From positions 11,161,001 to 11,225,000 of the forward strand of contig JANTQA010000008.1 of the NCBI GenBank assembly GCA_027625915.1: a stretch of 64,000 nucleotides of DNA, read 5' to 3'. The stretch comes from Anaeramoeba flamelloides. Taxonomy: Eukaryota; Metamonada; Anaeramoebidae. Of this stretch, positions 11,601-24,853 are shown in pieces (the stretch's first letter is position 1; every line of letters begins with the position of its first letter). The translations under genes were made by a program, and so were the position numbers. The notes beneath the pieces were generated by a model. That model worked only from the letters and a program-made list of their open reading frames with translations. It was not told the DNA's origin and did no database searches.

Positions 11601-12698
11601 ATGATGAATTTTTCATGAACAAACTATTTTTATGTAAAAAATGTTCAAACATATGTAGAGGGTTTGATTTTGATAGTAGATAAAATTTTCCTTTCTTTTA
11701 ATGTCGATATTAGCGCTATTTCTATCATTATCAAAAATAAAGGTTTTTATTAGAAAATCTGTATTTAAAAATAAACCCTTGCTTTTTTATCTTCTTGTTC
11801 CGAGAGTACACATAACTCACAACTTGAGAGTAAAAATAAGGTCAAATCAATTTTGCGGGTTAACTCCTGGATATTAGTTTATAATTTTTTGAATTTATAT
11901 AATTTAATGATTTTTTTTAATTAAGGGAGTAGATACATTTGGTTAATTTTGAGTAACTCAGTTTATTCAAAACTGAATAATTAAAATCTTTGCTTTAATT
12001 AAATAGAATAACACTTTAATAAATATGATGATGGGTGGTATCCTTTTAAAACTCAATTTTTATTCCAATTAAAAAGGGGAAATCAATAAATTAAGACATT
12101 TGATCTTAAAATATTGTCCAATTAAAAAATATAAAAATCATTAATTTATTCATCTTTTTTGTAACATTTGATATACTTAGTTCTTCTTTGCTCTGTTTTT
12201 GTTTATAATTCTTTATTGTAAAAACTTTTCCATGGAAAAATTTTGAATTAAACAAATTATTTGTATTTTTTTCGAAAGAATTTTCAAAACAAATTTTAAA
12301 TTCCTCTTTTCATTCTATTCATCTAATTCATGATTGGTAGAGAAAATAGGAAATTTTTCTATTGACCTCTTCAGAAAAATAGATTTATTAGATATTTTTG
12401 TTTGATTTGAAAAATATTAATTTTTCAACAATTTGAGAAAAAATAAAAATAATTCATAAATGTTGTTTTAAATTTATTGAACAATATTTCCTTTTACTTG
12501 AAATTGAACTCATTGCAGTTATTTGTTGATTTCAAGAATTCGATCATTTTTATTTAGAACTTTGAAACAGTATTATTTAATTAGGGTTTTTTAAAAAATA
12601 AAATATTTCAAAAAAGAGTTTAGACTACAAATTTGGAAAAAAATATTTTAGTAAATAACAATAATTTTTTTTTTTTTTTTTATTTTGAAGGGAGGAAA
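11601..12698. other. Intergenic, nothing recognised
   Basis: AT-rich sequence without recognised genes. The last 40 bp before the LINE fragment are poly-T, which fits the poly-A tail of the minus-strand LINE insertion next to it. Confidence 0.4.
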
Positions 12699-13145
12699 CT
12701 AGTTTCCTCTTACAGCCCTGATTTCTAAATTTTTGTTTAGAAATTTTAATAAAGAGTCATAATTTTCTTTATCATTAACCAATGATAAAATAAATAATGA
12801 GTCTTTATTTCGAATAATATCAAGAATATTATTCTTTAATTGCTTATTATTTTTATTTATTTGAATTAATTCATTAATCCAAATTTTTCGATTTTTTCCA
12901 TAGAATGGGCAGTCCCATATAAAATGATCGATATCTTCTATTATTTCCCGATTTAAATGTTTTTTACATAAGTTGCAGAATTTTGTTTTTAATTTATTTT
13001 TATCATAAACATAAGAATATCTGTTTAGATAATTTGTGAAATTTCTTAATTTTAAAATGGAAGTAGAACCTTCCCATTTTAAATATTTTTGTTGTTTGTT
13101 GATATTGCTATTGTATTTAATAATTTTTAAATATTCCTGGCCTTT
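12699..13145 (-). mobile_element. LINE (non-LTR retrotransposon) 3' end with C-terminal zinc finger
   Basis: The reverse strand reads about 148 uninterrupted codons to a TAG at 12701-12699 but has no usable ATG, so it escapes ORF finders. It encodes QEYLKIIKYNSN, then WEGS, then a Cys/His cluster FCNLCKKH ... DHFIWDCPFYGKNRKIW, the CCHC-type finger found at the C terminus of many LINE reverse-transcriptase proteins. It then ends in a Leu/Ile/Asn-rich tail. It is 5'-truncated at about 13145, as LINEs usually are, and followed by a poly-T (poly-A on its own strand) tract at 12667-12681. Older copies of the same element lie at 6050, 18625, 20098, 24490 and 48080. Confidence 0.8.
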
Positions 13146-14307
13146 TCACCCAGAGCTATTTATAATTAACTTTTGTCAAATAACAATAAATTTGAATTAA
13201 GGTGATAAATTCGAGGTAAAAATTGTTTATACATCCAAATTAAGAAGATAAAGAATATTTAATTTTGAAAATAAACTTTGTATAATTTTTTTTTCATTCT
13301 TTGATTTCAACAAATTTATCGAAAAAGTTAATCTTTTTTGTTTGCTTTTCAAAAAGAGAAGATTTATTTAAATTACAAACTTTCAAATTTATTTTTTTTT
13401 TGGTTTATTCTTGGATTAATTTTACAGCTTCATATAAACACATTTAGGGATCCAAAACCAAATTTAATTAAATTAAAAATATAATAAAAAAAAATTGATC
13501 AAAATATTATCAAAGGAAATATTCGATTAGGATTTTATTTTTCTTTTAACAAATAGAGAAACTAGTGATATTTTCCTTTAAATATGTAATATCCTGACCC
13601 TCAAAAAATCTTTTTTCTGTAAAATTCTCATAATAAATATTTTAAAAATGGTATCATGTACTTGGTGAAAATAACACATTTGATCCACACTTCTAATTTT
13701 GACCATTAAAAACTATTTAAAATCCTAAAACGTACATACTCCCATAACTGGACACTCTATAAAACGGAAAAGCAAAATCAGTCAATAAAAAAAAAAATAA
13801 TTAAATAAAGACAAAACAGTGAAAAAATACAATTACTCAAATACTCTTCTTTATTCATGAATATTGTTTGATTGATCTATCCTTTAAAATTTATTGAAAA
13901 TATGTATATTTTTGGAAGTGATAATAGAATTTGTGATTCTTTAATAAAATTTCTCAAAAAAGGTTGAGAAATTATGTCAGACAGAAGAAATGTAATTTTC
14001 TCTTTTCAAAAATAAATAAATATAAATAAAAATAAATAAATATGAATATTTTTTAATCCCCAAAGCTGTACATCATATTTGAATAATTAAAAACAAGCTA
14101 TAACTTGTGTATATAGGTTTGATTAAAAATTATCAAATGGATAATTCTATTTGTTATGTTTTTTTATTTGAAATTACTTTTTTGATCGGATCACATTTGT
14201 GAAGAAAAATTCATCATGATTTTGGCTTCGAAATATTACCAAAAATTAAGAATCAAATATTGTTTTTTGGTTGTTGTATTGCCAAAACCAAGTGAAATAA
14301 CAGTGTA
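13146..14307. other. Intergenic, nothing recognised
   Basis: AT-rich sequence; no open frame with family resemblance and no clear repeat. Confidence 0.4.
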
Positions 14308-14796
14308 TAGTATTGAAAAAAAAAACAGTTTACATGAAAAAAAGTATGGGAATCATTATTAATTCTGAATAATAGATAATTTTTGATCAAGGAAAATTCA
14401 AAATCGAATTCTTTTATTACACAAAACAATTTTTTTTGGAGCCAAGTAATAAACCGAAATTAAGTTCATCAAAGTAGGGTGTCTTTAGAATACTCATTTA
14501 ATTGTTGGTAAGCAAAATAGATCTCCCTATTTTGAAAAAAAAATGAGTTTTTTTGAGGTTTTGCTAGAGTTTGGAAAATGATAATTGTTTTTTGATTGAC
14601 TGAAAATTAATTTGAACAAGTGTTATTTCATTAACCGTCAATCGAATTAGTCAGTTTAATTTTAATTTTCAAAGTTTGATTCTTAAAAAAAAAAGTTTGA
14701 TTTTAATATTCGCAATTACACAACAATTTTCCTTAGATTAACAACCAAGACGCATGTCAGACGTTATTATCATGTAAGACATTTTTTTCAATCCTC
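14308..14796. mobile_element. Decayed copy of the 490-bp MITE
   Basis: Aligns along its whole length with the better element at 61281-61768. Shared stretches are CATCAAAGTA-GGTGTCT-TAGAATACTC, GAGTTTGGAAAATGATAATT and AATTACACAA-AATTTT. The ends AGTATTGAAAAAAA and ATCATGTAAGACATTTTTTTC are degenerate versions of that element's terminal inverted repeats. It sits about 105 bp upstream of the RalGAP-beta-like start codon. Confidence 0.65.
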
Positions 14797-14901
14797 TGGA
14801 TTTTTCATTTTTGAAAGTAACTCAAAAAACATTTACAGGAGAAAAAAAGCTTCTGCCTTTGAAAAAAAATTTCATTTTTTAAACAATTTTTTTTTTTAAA
14901 A

Positions 14902-17900
14902 ATGTTTTTAAAACATATCTCACAAGTGAACCCAAACCAACACCTTTCAAGTAAGATACCTTTTCTTTCTAAACACCCTGAATAAAGATATTTGAAATTC
15001 TTAATAATAAATATTCTTCAAATAAATCCTAAACAATAATATTTCAAAGCTGCAGGAATTATGAATTATTTCCCAGCAGACATTAAAAAAAACATAATCC
15101 AAAATGTATTGGAAGTCTATTTACAAACAAAGGAGTTGGACATAATTTTTTCAAGCAAATTCCACCTCAAATGGTTTTTCGAATTTACAGGCCAAGCGTT
15201 TGCCTTGCCAATCGAAAACTTTTCTATTACAGAAAAAGCCTTTTTAATCTATGATCAATGGATCTCAAAAGAACGAACACCCCACGCCTTTTTAAAGAAA
15301 AACAAATTTTACTGCTTGAGGGTAATAACTTTTCATTGGCAATCTTTTGATTTTTGTTTTTTGTTTTAGTTTTATCCTTTTCCTTGGTTTTGTTACTTTT
15401 AATATTTTTTATAAAAAACATTCTTCGAAACTAAACTCTTCTTGTTCTTGAAATTCACAAACACAATTGCGCTGTAACCATTAGGAGATGATTAATCATT
15501 TGTCTTTAATTTTTCAACCAAGAGAGGGTCTTTCGAGGGATTTAACAAAAAAACATTTAAAGCTTTGCAAAAATGCGATCCAAATCTATCGAAAAATTGG
15601 TAACAATAAGCCAATCAACATTAAAACAAGAAAGCACTTACTTACTGTCTTGATGGGAATCACAGATTCTTTATTACAAGGAGAAGGATTAACAATTCAA
15701 CCACAACTTACACAATCTCAATCTTGGGATGTTTTGAAGGTTAATATTATTATTATTAAATTTTTTTTATTTTTATAGGTGGTTTATGATTCCTTTGTTT
15801 CTGTCAAACCAAGCCTATTTTTATAAACCGGTTTGTTTATTAATGTGTGTAATCTTTTTGTTTACTAATTTGTTCTAAATTCTCGAAAAAAAGTTGTTAT
15901 TTGAGCTGTGGTTAGTCACGGGCACACACGATCCTCAGTTATGGGATTTATTCAAAAGTTTAGCTATAAGATGGTTTCATAGAAAAGAAACAGTTATTAT
16001 TTGGTCTGCAACAGTGTTTGGCTTGATGAATAGAGTGATCGGTATACTTTATGGAGAGCATGAAGGAACTAAAACTGTGACAATAACGCTGTAAAATTTC
16101 CTTTTTAACAAATTCTTTTCATTTTCTTTTTTTCCTTCCTCCAAGGCTATTTGTGGTCGTTGTTCTTTTCAGTTGTCCTATTAACAAAACAAAAATCATT
16201 TGGTTATTCAAAGCATGATCGAAAAGGTTGGGAAATAACTGTGGTAAAAAATAATCTGGCGTTTGAATTTTAAATGGAATAATATTTCATCACATTCCCT
16301 TTTTTACAATTCCTCAAATTTCCTTTCATTGAGAATGTACAATTAAACAAAAATATAATAAAGATCAACACAAACAATGAAAAGTTCCAAACAATGAAAA
16401 GTTCCAAACAAATAATGATCTTTGAACTTTAAATGGGACAAAATTTCAGGTACACATGCCCAAAAATGATTTCTGAATTTTTGATGTTTTTTTTTGTTAA
16501 AATTGTGATTTTTTCATTAAACTGGCGATACTTTTCTGGTATGCCCCCCCCCCAAATGGTCAGGAAACTTGGCAGTATATTTGACGCTTTAAATCATTTC
16601 AAAAATTCCATTTAATAAACCATTGGAGATGTTTGGGTTTGTTTGAATTTGGAAAAAGTATTTTCGATTTTCTCTTTACGTTTCTACTCCAAACCACTTC
16701 CCTTCTTTTTTAAATACAATATAACGTTGCTAAATACATTAAATTTATGGTTAATTTTCTTGATCCTTCAAGAGGTAACAGAAAAGTTTCACAATAAATG
16801 GAAAAATCAAAATTTTAACAAAAAAAAAACATCAAAAATTCAGAAATCATTTTTCTGCATGTGTAATTGTCTTTTTTCAATTCTTGAAATCTTCTTTTCC
16901 ATTTCGGATTATATTATCACCCGATATATAGCATAAAAAGGACTACCAAACAAAGTAAAAGTGATCAACTAATTTCTCTTTATTTCTCTTGATAACCGTA
17001 TTTTGGGCAAATAGAAAGAGATGAAGAGATAATTTTTCCCATTTACAATTCAAATAACAAAATCTAATTATTTTTTCTCTCATTTCCAACTGCACTAATA
17101 ACAAAAGAACCAACAAATAAAAAAATAATTTAAATCCATTTCAATACTACACGAGCTCTAATAAGGAATTGTGAATTTTTATTTTTAATAAAAAATTGAT
17201 TTTTCCTTCCAAAAATTTACTTTCCTCTGGGCAAATTTACATTTTAAAAAATGGAGTAAAGAAGAAACTCTAAAATCTTATATAAACAATATAATAAATT
17301 TTAAATTGAAAGAATTTTTCTTCAAATAAACCTTTATTGATCTATAACAATAATAAACTATTGTAACTAAAACAACACATGCTATGGATCAAAAGTGTAA
17401 ATTGGGATATCTCTAAAAATTGATTTTTTTTTCGTATATACCCAAATATTTATAAAACAATAAAATCAAATCAGTTTTTAGAAATAAAAACTACTCCGTT
17501 TCACTCAAAGTTCCCCAGCCAAAAATGAAAAATTCCTTTTTTTTAAAGAATCAACCAAACAATTTAAGATTAACTAGATATAAGAAAAATAAATAAATTT
17601 GGGATTCGAGTTGATATTCACAAAACAAATACCTAACAAACGATAAATATTTGAAAAGAATAAAACTTTACAAAATTTTATGGGAACCTTTCATTGGAAT
17701 GCCTCGTATAAAAAGTCTCAATTCTGGAAGAAAATTAAAATTGTAGAAAATAAGATTCTTTTATCGTAAAGTATTTATTTTAAAAGAAATTGCATAGCCT
17801 CAATTTTCTTAATGTTAATTTGGAGTTTTCAAACATTTTTTTTTTTTTTATAGAATTGACTTTCTTAAAAAGAGAAAAGAAAAAGAAAGGAAAAAAATTA

Positions 17901-20900
17901 GCAAAAATTTGAAAAATATTATCAAAAAAAAAAAAAATTACTAAATGAGAAAAAATGATTAGATTTAAAAAAAAAACAAAAAAAAAATTTAAAATTGATT
18001 TTGAGAAAAAAGGTTTTTGATCTAAAAATTGAAAATTTGTTTTGAGAAGAATATTGGATAAAATACATTAATTTTGTTCAATTTGCTCAATAAAACTGGA
18101 CACTTTGACTGAAAACGAGTATATTTAGGAATTTAGTTCGAAAAAGATAAAAATTTTAAAAAAACTGTAAAAAAGCAAAAGAAAATTTTTATTAAAAAAT
18201 TAAACTGATTTTTAAACAACAAAAATTATCTAATGGACTAAAATTATAAATGTTCAAATCAGTATATATTAGTCAATTATTTTATGGATTTGCAATATTT
18301 AATTTGCCAAAAAGATTTCAACTCAATTGATGTCTGGACAAATAAAAAAGTCACATTTTTTTTTTAGAAATTAACTCACATTCTCCAAGAATAATTTATA
18401 AAACTGAAGCTAAAAAATGATCAAGCCAAAATTTTGCTCTACAAAGGAAGATATAAAATCAAAAAATAATTCGAAATTTTTTGGTTGAAAAACATTTCAA
18501 AAAAATTGAAATTTTGGAAAAAAAGAAAATGTAGATATTAAATGAGAAGTATAAATTTTAAAACTATTAGAAGAAAACTGAAATAATTTTTAGACAAAAT
18601 TTAATAATAAATAATTTTGATTGGAAAGGATAAAGGCATTTAAAATTTATTAAGTATAATAACAATATAAATAAACAAAAAATATTTAAAATGGAAAGGT
18701 TCAACTTTCATTCTAAAAAATTACGAAATTTCACAAATTATCTAAATAGATATTCTTATGTTTATGATAATAATAAAATAAAAACAAAATCAGGTAATAT
18801 GTAAAAATCATTCTAATTTAGAAATTATTGAAGACACAAATCATTCTTTGGGGCTTCCCATTCCATAAAGAAAATCGAAAAATTTAGATTAAAAAATTAA
18901 TTCAAATTAACAAAAACAGCAAGAATAATATCTTTGATATTATTCAAAATAAACAATCATTTTCGAAATAAGATAATTTTTTACATTATTTCAGAAAATA
19001 CTATTAAATATTTTGTTGTCTTTTGTATAAATCTTTCCATGAGAAATTAGTTTATTTTTAAGACGTCATCTCCCCGTGAAAATGGACATTATAAAATGAT
19101 CAAAACGAGTACAATAATTAATAATTTAAAATTCTCAAATCATTTTAAATAACAACCTTCAAAGTTAGTTTGAAATTCGACTCTTAAATGATTTTCTTTA
19201 TTATCTTCAAAGAAACAAAGAATTTTTTTTTGATTTGGGTATTTATTTTATACTCGTGGTCATGGGCTATTTCAGCTTTGTAATTAACAAACAAATTTTC
19301 ATTTATGCTGATTTTCAATTTTAAAACATTAAAATAGACAGATTAAACAATTTATAAGTAGCCTTAATAATACTTTAATTATTCAATAATTTTTTTACTT
19401 TCAATTTATGAATTTGTTTCTTAAATTTATTTCTCAAAAAAAATAAATAAAATAAAAAAATAAAATCATTTAAACAGGCCACCAATTGAAAACACACTTA
19501 AACCTTCAACAATCAATCTACCAAAAAAGCAAACAATTTTAGCTTGGAAAAATTTTCTGAGTAAGTATTTTCTTTTTTTTTTTTTTGTTTGCAGCTTTCA
19601 GAATTAATACAAATAATAGCTGTAATTATTATTTTTTTTTATGTAATTTTCTACAACAGCCATAATATTCTTCATTTGTATTTTTTTTCATTTTTATTTT
19701 ATTAACTTCAAAAAAAAAATCAGTTAAAATGACAACACTGATTGTCTCTAATTATTTAGACTCTGCACTAAAAATAAAGTTTTTTTTTTTTTTTTTTCGA
19801 TTTGTGATATAAAGACTAGATTGATATTTTTTTTTTTGAACAAACAATTTTCTTTTGCAAATATTTTTCAGATTTCCAAAAAGTATTTATTGAAAATTTT
19901 TTTTTGGGAGAGAAAATATATATAATGGTATTTATTTGTATACAAACTCATTTCATTCTTTAAAAATTTACAAAAGAATTTTTCAATGCTTATATACCAA
20001 ATTATGAAACTAACCAGAGAAAAAGAAAAAGAAAAAAAATATCCAATTTAATTTATGAAATTAAGAAGTAATATTGATTCAAAAATGTTTTTTTTTCTTT
20101 ACTAATAATCATACCATTAACAAACCATTGTCAAATGTTTGCAGATGATTTAATCTTAATTATTAAAGGAAATAAAAATCAATTCAACCAAAAATTAAAT
20201 TCAGTATATGAAATTATTATTCAATTTGGATTAAAATCAAATAAAGATAAAACAGTTATATCGAAAGATTTTAAAAAAATTAAATATTTGGGTATTTATT
20301 TAGATAAATTTTCACATATAGTTTATAATTTAAATAAATCTAAAGAAACCTATAACAACTGCAAACAATTATTCAATAACAATTCTTTGAATAATAGTTT
20401 AAAAAGTAGATTATTTAAATCCTTTATAATTAGCCAATTGACATATGGGTTAGAAATATATAATTATGAAATAAAAACTTTAAATTCTTTAAATTCTCGG
20501 ATTAATTCATGTATTACTGGGATGTGTAAAATAAACAGAAATACACCAATTCCTTATTTACAAAGCAGAATTTAAAATTGAAAATATGATAATTTTAGTA
20601 AATAAAAAGAAATTTAAATTCAAAAATAAATTAAATAATTTATCTCTGCCTTATCTGAATAAACTAATCAAATTTAACTAACGGATAAATGATAAAATCA
20701 TTTGGAATTCAAAAGATATTTTGGAACTAAAAAAGGAAATATATAAATACACATATAATGCGTTGGTGAATTCTAAGAGTTGGAAATGTCGTTAGGTTTT
20801 TTTTTAATTTGAGAAATAAAAAGAAAATTTTTGAAATTTTCGGTTTATTTCTTAAATTAAAAAACACCGCCGTTAGGTTTTTCAGAATTTAAAAGAATTG

Positions 20901-22084
20901 AGTAAAATCAAGATTTTACTCAATTCTTTTGAATTTTGGAAAAGCGCCGTTAGGTTTTCTTGAGTTTTCTGTTTATTTGTGAAGTGTTCTAGGTTTTTTT
21001 GAGGTTTTCTATTTTATTTCGAAAATCTATTGATTTTCGTTAGGTTTTTTTTACTTTTCGAAATAAACCGAAAATTTATTAAACTTTTCTGTTTATTTCA
21101 AAAAGTGAAAAAAACCTAGAACACTTCACAAATAAATAGAAAACTCAAAAAAACCTAACGAAAATCGATAGATTTAACAAATAAAACAGAAAACCTCAAG
21201 AAAACGGACGTTAGGTTTTTTTTAATTTAAAAGAATTGAGTTAAATCTTTGATTTTACTGTGTTATTTTAAAACCATGGAAAATCTACTGTGGATTTTAT
21301 AGAATTTTGGTTTTTGTCAAGATTATGAATTGGTTTTATAATAAAAATTAACATTTAACTTTTTTTCGTAAAAAGCAAAAAAAAAAAAAAAAAAAATAGA
21401 AATTTGATTTCATTTTCTGAAAATGTAAAATACTGTTAATCAAAAAAAAAAAAAAAAAAACTTAATATTCAAATTTAAAAAAAAAATTATTTTGGTTTTA
21501 ATAAATCAAAACATTGATTATTTTTCTTTTTTTATCAATTTCTATATATCATTATATCTTATTATTATTTATATTTATGTTTTTTTTAAAAAAAAAAATA
21601 AAGATATTTTAGGGAATCCAAATAATTTTCAAAGTATTGAGCTTTTTTCACAAGTTATGTCTGCAATAAAAGATGTTGTAACTTTATTATTGGGTATTGG
21701 AAATAAAACTGATTATAAAAAAACAAAAAAAAAAATGGTTCTTCCAGACAATCCTGATGGTAATACAATAATTAAAATTTTTGGTGACTGGTTGTTTGAA
21801 ACTGTTTATAAAAACAAAATTGGGTTTGAAGAAGGTGTTTCAATTGCCTTTTCAATTCTTTCTTCGATTTTTTCAACTCATTTTATTAGACCATTTAATC
21901 AAGAGTATCTAAATCAGTTTTATGCAGCAATTATTCTCACTTTCCAGAACCTAGAACAGTATTCACATTCTCTTGGTGCCATTTTGCAACACACAGAACA
22001 GTTGTTTTTAAGAAATCTAGATGGGTTGTTTCTTTTAATTCCTCATTATTTAAAGCTAATCAAATTAATTTTAACATCTGTAAC

Positions 22085-22120
<36 letters not shown>

Positions 22121-24822
22121 TTATTAATATTTTATTTTTGTAAATGACAATTTTTAAAAAAAATCCTCGAAATCTTAAAACAAGAAAAAGATCTAGTTTT
22201 TAGGTATTTTTGGATCGTGTATAAATTTGTAACATTTTATTGGGTATTACCTCTCTTGTGAATTCGGTAAGTTATCAAGTGCTGTGGTGTACCGTCAAGT
22301 GCCGTAGAGTTCCGTCAAGTGCCTAGATTTTCCAAAATTCAAAAGAATTGAGTAAAATCTTTGATTTAACTCAATTCTTTTAAATTCTGGAAAACCTAAC
22401 GGCGGTTTTTTTTAATTTTTGGAATATAAAGAAAATTAAATAAATTGTTTTTCAATTTCAGAAATAAAAGTAAAATCAAAGATTTTACTCAATTCTTTCA
22501 AATTATAAAAAACCTAATGATGGTGTATTGGTTTTAATTTTGATAATAAAATGATATTATTTTTTTTTTATTCAAATATTTTTTATTTTTTTTTTAATTG
22601 ATAAAATTTTCTTTAATTACTCATTTTTCTCATTAAATAAAAATAATAAAAAAAAAAAAAATTGTAAATTGTCTACAGCTGTAAATTTTCTATCAATTAA
22701 AAATCCAATTGTCAAAATAGTTTAATATCTAACCAATAAAAAAAAAAAAAAAAAAAATACAAGTGCCCTTCAACTTTAAAAAAGAAAAGTATTACCAATA
22801 CTTAACTCTATCCTCTCTAATAAATGAATAAAAATTATTTTTTCCTTAATATTTATCAAAGTTTATTTAACAATTTAGAATGAAAAATTTTAAAATATTT
22901 TAAATATCTGTTTATTTTTCTTTAATAAATAAATAATAATAAAAAAAATAATAGCAAACACTTCCATTTTCAATAAATATTTCACAATCGTCGCTTAGAA
23001 GATCATCAATTATTATTTTAAAAACCATGATTTGTTTTCCAAATTACTTCAATAAATTATCAATTCCGCCAATTGAGAATTATTCACAAGAATGTATTAA
23101 AGATTTTAATATTATTTCTCTATTTAGGTCTACTATACTTGGCAGTTGGTCAAATGAAACCGACCCTGATAATGCAATATTATTACTATCAGCAATGGGA
23201 TTATTTATATTCGAAACTTTAAAAAAACAAACAACAGTTCCACCATTATTTCTATTAACGATCCAAAAATATATATGCCAGCCAACCGAAATACAATCTC
23301 AATGGCCAATTAGAGTTTTACTTTCTGCAATTTCCATTATAAAATCTATTTCATTTATTGTTAATGAAATTCATGAATGTTCAACAGTAAGATCCTGTTT
23401 TTTTTTTTTTTTTTTATTTTCTATGTTATTCGATAATCAAAATAGTTCTCAAAATTAAAATACAAACTAATAATCCCAAGTTTTCTTACAATTGTTTAAT
23501 TATATTATTATTTTTAATTATTTTCAAAAACTGAAAAGATTATTTATTCAAATAACTTTTCTTGCGGAATATTTTAAAATATGTATGATATAACATATGT
23601 GAATTTTTTTAGAAGTATGAATTGATGTTAAGTTTAAAATGAGAAAAGAACGTTGTTTCTTAATCTGTCAATGTGGTTTCTGAGGGTACTGTGAACTTAA
23701 AAAACTTTTAAAAAATACATGATTACGGTAATTATCAGTAATAATTGAAATGAGCTTGTGATCAAATATCCACTTTTCAAAATTATCTTAAATTCATTAA
23801 AATAATAATATTTTAGTTCTTCATAGAATAGTTTGAAGTGAAACTATTTGTAAAAATTTGATATTGTGAAAAAAGATTCAAAATTGAGTGCCTGGTATTC
23901 AGGGTTAATGTCTGATGAATTTTGAACATAAACTCCAATTCAAAATTTTTAACACACCTAAATTCATTTTTGAAAAAACATCTTATTTAATCAATTCTAG
24001 GTGAAATACCCAAATTAGAACCATTCACTAATTTAAATGTTAACAATTGTTTATAAATTATAATAAACATTAAACAAAAAAATAAATAATTATCAATACC
24101 AATAAATTATATGTTTGTTAAAAATTTTGGAGAGAGCAAAACAAAAAAAAGGTATTGGTAAATTTGGTAGAAATTCTATTAACAATTATTGATCAATCAA
24201 AGTTTAGACACTAGCAACGAATTTTATTTGAGTTCTTCTATTTGAAACAACCCAACTTTAACAAAATATCAACCCGTTCGAAAAATTTTTTGATTGAATG
24301 AAATAGTTTAGTTAATTCAAAAAAAAATGAAATAAAAATAAAAAACACAAAGATGAAAAAATGATTTTCCTATTTTATAAAAATCAAAATTATTTACAAT
24401 TTGAATGAAATTGTATTCACGTGATTGTTTGTCCCGTTTTATCTTTGTTGAAAAATTTTAAATTTTAGTTTAGATCAGAAAAATTTAGAATTTTCAAAAA
24501 AAGATAATGAGAATATTTTTGGGAAAATAGAAAATTTAAAATTATTAGATATAAATCTAAATCAATATAGAGAAAGGTTAATAATAAATATTTCTGATGG
24601 AACAGTCAAAAATATTTAAAAATTATTAGGTATAATAATAATATAAACATAAATATTTGTGTTACGGGGTGCCACTGGGTGTCATAGAGTGCCGTAGAGT
24701 ACATAGCTTTTCCAGAATTTGAAAGAATGGGGGGTGGGTGCGTCAAAAATATTAACTCAATTCTTTTGAATTCTGGAAAAGCTAACGGCTGCCAGAGAAA
24801 ATTAATACCTCCTATTAAAATA

Positions 24823-24853
<31 letters not shown>

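Noticed and set aside
14754-14773. ATG TCA GAC GTT ATT ATC followed by GTAAGA looked like a first coding exon for the RalGAP-beta-like gene
   Set aside because: It lies inside the right end of the decayed MITE copy (14308-14796), and its phase does not fit the next exon. The ATG at 14902 with donor at 14951 joins in phase.
16643-16936. Frame with LNLWLIFLILQE considered as the RalGAP-beta-like exon before 21613
   Set aside because: Its donor would leave phase 0, while the next exon needs phase 1. The 16450-16538 candidate fits both phases.
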